Shown here piece after piece: positions 59,509 through 64,000 of a stretch of 64,000 bases of DNA. The translations under genes and the position numbers were made by a program. The DNA is from Burkholderia sp. WSM2230 (GTDB lineage Bacteria > Pseudomonadota > Gammaproteobacteria > Burkholderiales > Burkholderiaceae), in the NCBI RefSeq assembly GCF_000472445.1, contig NZ_AXAJ01000003.1:62159-126158 (forward strand), in the 5' to 3' direction. Each line of letters opens with the position of its first letter. The first letter of the stretch is position 1. The notes below the pieces were generated by a model. It was not told the origin of the DNA. It did not search any database and was given only the letters and a program-made list of their open reading frames with translations.

Positions 59509-61539
59509 TTAGAAAGGCCACCAGCCTTTGCCACCGCTGTCCCCGTCGTTGTCGCCGGGCCGTCGCCTGTCGCCGTCATGATCGCCAGCCTGCCGCCGCT
59601 GGAAGTCGAAGAGGTCGAAAAGATCGCCGATGGCCGGCGCATTGACTGGTACATACGGCTGGTCGCTGCGCTGGACAGGATTGGGCAGATTGTCCCGGCT
59701 GCGGCCGGTAATCGGCGGCAGGCCCCAGTTGCGCTCGATGAACTTCACCAACGAAGCGTGATCGGCGTAGCCATGCGAAATGCGCCCTCCAGCGGAATAC
59801 TTTGACACCGCGATCAGTGGAATGCGCGAGCCATCGCCGAAGAAGTCGATGGGCTGAATGTAGCCAGAATCATAGTAGCCGCCTCCCTCGTCGGTGGTGA
59901 TGAAGATCGCCGTACTGGCCCACAACTTCGGATCGCTCTTCACGGCATCCACGAGCTTCCTGACAAATGCCTCGTACAGACCAAACTTCGAGGACGTCGG
60001 ATGCCCGTCAAGTAGTCCGCCTGGCTTCACGAACGATACCGCGGGCAGATTGCCGGAACTGATGTCAGCATACAGGTCCGGCAAGTCCGCAAGGTGCGTC
60101 TCGCGGACCTGCTGATTCGTCATGATCGACGTCTCATACAGAAACGGATTGCAGATGTTGCAATAGACGCTTTTCGACGGATCGCTGACGAAGCTGCGCC
60201 AGCCTTCGCCGTAGTATTTCCACGGGATACTGCGATCGAGCAGCGTGTCGCCGATGGTGCGCACCGGTGAGGGCGGGATCGTGAACGGCGACTTTGTCCT
60301 GTCGAGCACCGTACCATCGCCGTTGTAGCCAGGGTTGTAGTTGTTGAGCAGGTAGTAATGCGTAGGTGCACAGTTCGGCTTCGGGCTGTACGGCAGCGAT
60401 TTCAGATATTGGCGGATCGGGCCGACACCGGGCTGGCTCGGATCCGAACAGTTGCTGTAGCTGCCGCCCGAGTAGCCGTCCTGCGTGTACCAGTTGTTGG
60501 TGCCAGCCAATGGGTTGGGGTTTTCGATCTGGTCCGATGGCGGCGTTGCCGCGTGGCCGTTGCCGTCGGTGTAGTAGTAGGCATCGGCCGCGCCGATCAT
60601 GATGCTGTTCGCCCCGGTGCCGCCCATCACCGGTTGATGGTAGTTGTCGCTCATTGCGTACTGCTGAGCCAACTGGGTGAAGTACGGCATATCGCCGTTA
60701 TTTACGTTGTAGAAGCCGAGCGCGTTCGAGCCTTCGCCAGTGGTCTGGTCGGTGAAAGGTGCAGGTTGCGGCTTGCCGTTGCTGCCCGCGCCGATGCTGG
60801 TTTCGACCCATGCAAAGAGATCGCCCAGACAACCGCTCGGATTCTGGCGGCTCGCATGGGCCACTGCACAATCCGACTGCTGCCACGCCTGATAGAAGCG
60901 GTGCACCGGACCGCCCATGTACGCATCATAGAGAGGCGGCTGCAGCAGGTAGGGGCCGTTTAGCAGCGAGTTGTAGTTGGCCACTCGCGAATCCTTGACG
61001 CCCGTCGGCAGCCCGGACGCGCCGGTCAGCAACTGGTCGATGTCGGATGCCTCGAGCGCTCCGCCTTCAATCTGCGCGGCCGCATTGTGCGAGGCGAAAG
61101 GGGGCGGGTTCGTGTCGCTGGCCGCGGTGGACGTTCCGCCCGTATTCGGTGCGGGCAACGTTCCGTACGCGGTCTTGTTCGAAGGGGCGATCGAGAATTC
61201 CGCAGGTCCGATAAGTTGTCCTTCGTATTGCTGCGCCTTCTTGAAGTTCGGGCCAGGCGAGCCGTCTGCATTCACGATGCCTTGCGAAAGCAGGTTCCAT
61301 ACCGATTGCCCATTCTTCGGTTTGTACGTGCCGAACACGTGATCGAACGTGCGGTTTTCACCCACGACCACGATCACATGTTTGATGGGAGTACGCGTGT
61401 CGGAATCGTGGTCATCGCCGGCTGCGGCAACCGCTGCGGGCAGCGTTGCAAATGCAAGTGCGGCTGCTCCTGCACAGGCAGCCAGAGAAAGTCTTAAGTA
61501 CGCCTTATTGCATCGTTGTGACATGTGGGGAACCTGCAT
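59509..61539 (-). CDS. Exported phosphoesterase (phospholipase C/AcpA acid phosphatase family)
   Basis: 676-residue protein of the phosphoesterase family that includes non-haemolytic phospholipase C and Francisella AcpA. The signal peptide ends near residue 39 (AAVAAAG). The active-site region begins HVIVVVGENRTFDHVFGTYKP (about 52-72). Further family segments are NNGDMPYFTQLAQQYAMSDNYHQP, ISSGNLPAVSFVKPGG and FITTDEGGGYYDSG with DHASLVKFIERNWGLPP. An Asp/Gly/Arg-rich C-terminal tail ends the protein. GGAGACGGAAG precedes the ATG. It may release phosphate or lipid products outside the cytoplasm. Confidence 0.9.
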   Translation of the reverse strand: MQVPHMSQRCNKAYLRLSLAACAGAAALAFATLPAAVAAAGDDHDSDTRTPIKHVIVVVGENRTFDHVFGTYKPKNGQSVWNLLSQGIVNADGSPGPNFKKAQQYEGQLIGPAEFSIAPSNKTAYGTLPAPNTGGTSTAASDTNPPPFASHNAAAQIEGGALEASDIDQLLTGASGLPTGVKDSRVANYNSLLNGPYLLQPPLYDAYMGGPVHRFYQAWQQSDCAVAHASRQNPSGCLGDLFAWVETSIGAGSNGKPQPAPFTDQTTGEGSNALGFYNVNNGDMPYFTQLAQQYAMSDNYHQPVMGGTGANSIMIGAADAYYYTDGNGHAATPPSDQIENPNPLAGTNNWYTQDGYSGGSYSNCSDPSQPGVGPIRQYLKSLPYSPKPNCAPTHYYLLNNYNPGYNGDGTVLDRTKSPFTIPPSPVRTIGDTLLDRSIPWKYYGEGWRSFVSDPSKSVYCNICNPFLYETSIMTNQQVRETHLADLPDLYADISSGNLPAVSFVKPGGLLDGHPTSSKFGLYEAFVRKLVDAVKSDPKLWASTAIFITTDEGGGYYDSGYIQPIDFFGDGSRIPLIAVSKYSAGGRISHGYADHASLVKFIERNWGLPPITGRSRDNLPNPVQRSDQPYVPVNAPAIGDLFDLFDFQRRQAGDHDGDRRRPGDNDGDSGGKGWWPF

Positions 61540-61800
61540 CTTCCGTCTCCTTACCGTTGGTTACAACGATGGGACCTTACGGGGCGTCCATGAACAATGC
61601 GCGTCGGCGGAATTACAGTTGCCTGTCGTGACACGGCCCGTACCGGTTTGAGCGGGAGGCCCGACAGTCAGTCACTAACATTTGTCCGGAAACGGCGAGC
61701 CACAAGCAACCGGCGTGATGGTTTGCCGCTATTCATACTGGCGGTCGGCCTGGAAGACGTCTACATGCAGGCCAACCGGGCTCGCACTTGCGTGGACGGG

Positions 61801-62257
61801 TTTTCTTCTCGTGCATGAAACCCGCCACGCGCGAGCGTGCGGACCAGCTTTACATGCATCACTCAGAAGCTGCGCTCGACCCAACCGGCTTGGCGGCCGA
61901 CGCAACTGCGCCGCCGGAGCCGTTCTGATGCTGGATTGCGTAGATTTCCTTGTTGCGGGCAATCGTTGCATCGGAAGGCGGATAGTCGTTCCTGGGCGCC
62001 GGCACGAGCCCCTCGGCTTGCGCCTGCTCCAATTGCGCACGCACGTCGGCACGCGTCAGCGCCGGCGTGGTGGTCTGTGCGAAAGCGCTTGCACCGAAAA
62101 CCAGGCCGAGCGCGGTGACTGCAACAGAGGTCAGCAACTTCATGGTGTCTCTCCAGAACGTTTATAAAAGGGCGGATGGGGGTCCACGTGCTTCATTCTG
62201 GTGATTCGACCTGTCCCGACTCTGACCAGCGGATTACCGTTCGGTTATCTCTTCTCG
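61801..62257 (-). repeat. 457-bp duplicated block, copy B (DUF4148 gene plus promoter)
   Basis: This block is the second copy of 50291-50747, of equal length and the same orientation. It contains the DUF4148 gene 61859-62143 and a conserved upstream region with a TATAAA -10-like element (complement of 62161-62166). Both ends of the similarity carry the string CTTCTC, but no terminal inverted repeats or target-site duplications are obvious. Confidence 0.9.
61859..62143 (-). CDS. DUF4148 small exported protein (copy B)
   Basis: 94 residues, paralogue of the protein encoded at 50350. The signal peptide MKLLTSVAVTALGLVFGASAF is followed by Ala, Gln and the DUF4148 region TRADVRAQLEQAQAEGLVPAP and YPPSDATIARNKEIYAIQHQN. 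It is predicted to be periplasmic. The ATG at 62143 is preceded by GGAGAGACACC. Substitutions relative to copy A are few and mostly conservative, so the duplication is recent or under selection. Confidence 0.9.
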   Translation of the reverse strand: MKLLTSVAVTALGLVFGASAFAQTTTPALTRADVRAQLEQAQAEGLVPAPRNDYPPSDATIARNKEIYAIQHQNGSGGAVASAAKPVGSSAASE

Positions 62258-62443
62258 AGTGCAGTGGCTGTCCTGCACCTCCCACGTGTTTCGGCTGTTG
62301 AAGCAGATAACCGACTTGTAATGTGCAGGACCGGAAGCAGTAAGCACCGTGTCCGCATACTTTCGCCGAACACTGGCCTTGCAGTGCGTGAGCCCGCGAC
62401 CCATGCACTGGGCACTTCTCTGCCTTTCTATCGGGAATTCGTT

Positions 62444-64000
62444 ATGTGGATTGTCAGGCTCGCCCTGCGGCGACCGTATACGTTCGTCGTGCTCGCCGTA
62501 TTGATCCTGATTGTCGGGCCGATGTCGATCATGCGCACGCCCACCGACATCTTTCCGAACATCGATATTCCAGTAGTCAGCATCGTCTGGACGTTTAACG
62601 GCTTCTCCGCGCAGGACATGGCGAGCCGTATCACGTCGAGCTACGAGCGCGCGCTCACGTCCGACGTCGACGACATCGAGCACATCGAGTCGCAGTCGCT
62701 GAACGGCGTGTCGGTCGTGAAGATATTTTTTCATCAGGGCGCGGACATCAATCGCGCGATTGCTGAGGCGGCGTCAAACTCAGCGTCGATCCTACGTATT
62801 CTGCCGCCGGGCACACTGCCGCCGAACATCATCACGTACAACGCGTCGACGGTTCCGATTCTGCAGCTTGGGCTGTCGAGCCCCACGTTGTCCGAGCAGC
62901 AGCTGTACGACCTCGGCAACAGCTTCATCCGCACGCAGCTTGCGACGGTGCAGGGCGCATCGGTGCCGTTGCCGTTCGGCGGCAAGGTGCGGCAGATCAT
63001 GGTGGACATCGATCCGCGTGCGCTGCAGGCCAAAGGGCTTGCACCGATCGACGTTGTCAACGCGGTCAACGCGCAAAACCTGATCCTGCCGGGCGGCACC
63101 GCGAAGATCGGCACGCGCGAATACAACGTGCAGATGAACGGCAGCACCGATACCGTCGCCGCTTTGAACGACCTGCCGGTGAAGACCGCGGGCGGCAGCG
63201 TGATCTATGTACGCGACGTGGCGCACGTGCGCGACGGCTACGCTCCGCAGACCAATATCGTGCGCAGCGACGGCAAGCGTGCTGCTTTGTTGACTGTCGA
63301 GAAATCGGGCAACACCTCGACGCTCACCATCATTCAGCAAGTGAAGGCGATGCTGCCGAAGATCGCGGCCGGATTGCCGAGCGCGCTGCATATCACGGCG
63401 CTGTCGGACCAGTCCGTGTTCGTCAAGTCCGCGATCATGGGTGTGGCGCGCGAGGCGGTGATCGCCGCGTGCCTGACCGCGGTGATGATCCTGCTGTTTC
63501 TGGGCAGCTGGCGCGCAACGCTGATCATTGCGGTGTCGATTCCGCTCGCGGTGCTGACCTCGCTGATCGCACTGTCGGCGCTGGGGCAGACCATCAACAT
63601 CATGACGCTCGGCGGGCTCGCGCTCGCCGTCGGCATTCTGGTCGACGACGCCACTGTCGCGATCGAGAACATCACGCATCACCTCGAGAACGGCGAGTCG
63701 CTGCACGACGCCATTCTGACCGGCTCGGGCGAGATCGCCGTGCCGACGTTCGTGTCGACGCTGTCCATCTGCATTGTGTTCGTGCCGATGTTCATGCTGT
63801 CCGGCGTCGCACGTTATTTATTTGTGCCGCTCGCGGAAGCGGTGGTCTTCGCGATGTGCGCGTCGTATTTCTTCTCGCGCACGCTGGTGCCGACGCTCGC
63901 GATGTACCTGATGCGCGCGCGCAGCGGGGAGCCTGCGACAGGCTCCGGGCCGCTCGCGCGCCTCGTGCGTTTCCAGGCGGCATTCGAATCGCGCTTCGAG
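62444..64000 (+). CDS. RND efflux permease, HAE-1 type (3' end cut by window edge)
   Basis: 519 codons are visible of an inner-membrane RND pump expected to be over 1000 residues. The N-terminus MWIVRLALRRPYTFVVLAVL is typical of a subgroup of HAE-1 permeases. TM1 is followed by periplasmic porter motifs (RTPTDIFPNIDIPVVSIVWTFNG, PFGGKVRQIMVDIDPRALQAKGL) and the TM4 proton-relay segment LAVGILVDDATVAIENI. A GGGA sequence lies 7 bp upstream of the ATG. No adaptor gene precedes it, so the adaptor is probably downstream of the window. It belongs to a different subgroup from MdtB and MdtC. Confidence 0.93.
   Translation, partial: MWIVRLALRRPYTFVVLAVLILIVGPMSIMRTPTDIFPNIDIPVVSIVWTFNGFSAQDMASRITSSYERALTSDVDDIEHIESQSLNGVSVVKIFFHQGADINRAIAEAASNSASILRILPPGTLPPNIITYNASTVPILQLGLSSPTLSEQQLYDLGNSFIRTQLATVQGASVPLPFGGKVRQIMVDIDPRALQAKGLAPIDVVNAVNAQNLILPGGTAKIGTREYNVQMNGSTDTVAALNDLPVKTAGGSVIYVRDVAHVRDGYAPQTNIVRSDGKRAALLTVEKSGNTSTLTIIQQVKAMLPKIAAGLPSALHITALSDQSVFVKSAIMGVAREAVIAACLTAVMILLFLGSWRATLIIAVSIPLAVLTSLIALSALGQTINIMTLGGLALAVGILVDDATVAIENITHHLENGESLHDAILTGSGEIAVPTFVSTLSICIVFVPMFMLSGVARYLFVPLAEAVVFAMCASYFFSRTLVPTLAMYLMRARSGEPATGSGPLARLVRFQAAFESRFE

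Overview
The window is GC-rich, densely coding DNA of a betaproteobacterium, most likely Burkholderia or Paraburkholderia. Supporting signs are the codon bias, the arrangement of the arginine (aot/aru) genes, DUF4148 proteins, Burkholderia-type porins and MdtABC-type RND pumps. No rRNA, tRNA, CRISPR array, insertion sequence or prophage was recognised. Both ends cut genes: glgA at the left edge and an RND transporter at the right edge.

Region 1 (1-4.4 kb): a minus-strand glgC-glgA glycogen synthesis operon, then an exported alpha/beta hydrolase closed by a strong bidirectional terminator. Region 2 (4.4-11.5 kb): a sulfur-flavin block. It has a YhbW-like and an SsuD-like luciferase-family monooxygenase, a cysteine dioxygenase translationally coupled to a four-domain rhodanese protein, and a LysR regulator divergent from a sulfonate-type ABC binding protein. 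Together these suggest sulfonate and cysteine sulfur scavenging. Region 3 (11.5-13.7 kb): a possible structured RNA with a terminator, a BamE-like lipoprotein and a patatin-like phospholipase.

Region 4 (13.9-25.8 kb): a complete arginine module on the plus strand. It consists of two permeases and an ATPase, an ArgR-type AraC regulator, the whole AST pathway (astC, two astA subunits, astD, astB, astE) and a periplasmic binding protein. Region 5 (26-32.7 kb): four consecutive signalling proteins (EAL-like/HDOD, HDOD-GAF, PAS-GGDEF-EAL, EAL-like/HDOD), a c-di-GMP-related cluster in which most of the cyclase/phosphodiesterase centres look altered. Region 6 (33-43.4 kb): a peroxiredoxin, a small membrane protein, an mdtABC efflux operon on the minus strand (MdtC carries an unusual Ser/Thr/Ala-rich insertion) and an IclR regulator.

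Region 7 (43.4-62.3 kb) is the accessory part. It contains a strong orphan small-RNA candidate, an AraC regulator divergent from an AhpD-like protein and a disulfide reductase, and a LysR/porin pair flanked by two decayed porin fragments. It also has several lipoproteins, a CopG-like regulator with a PHB-depolymerase-type esterase, an orphan two-partner-secretion exoprotein, and a phospholipase C/acid phosphatase-type enzyme. A 457-bp block encoding a DUF4148 protein plus its promoter occurs twice, 11.5 kb apart. A second RND pump begins at 62444 and runs off the right edge.
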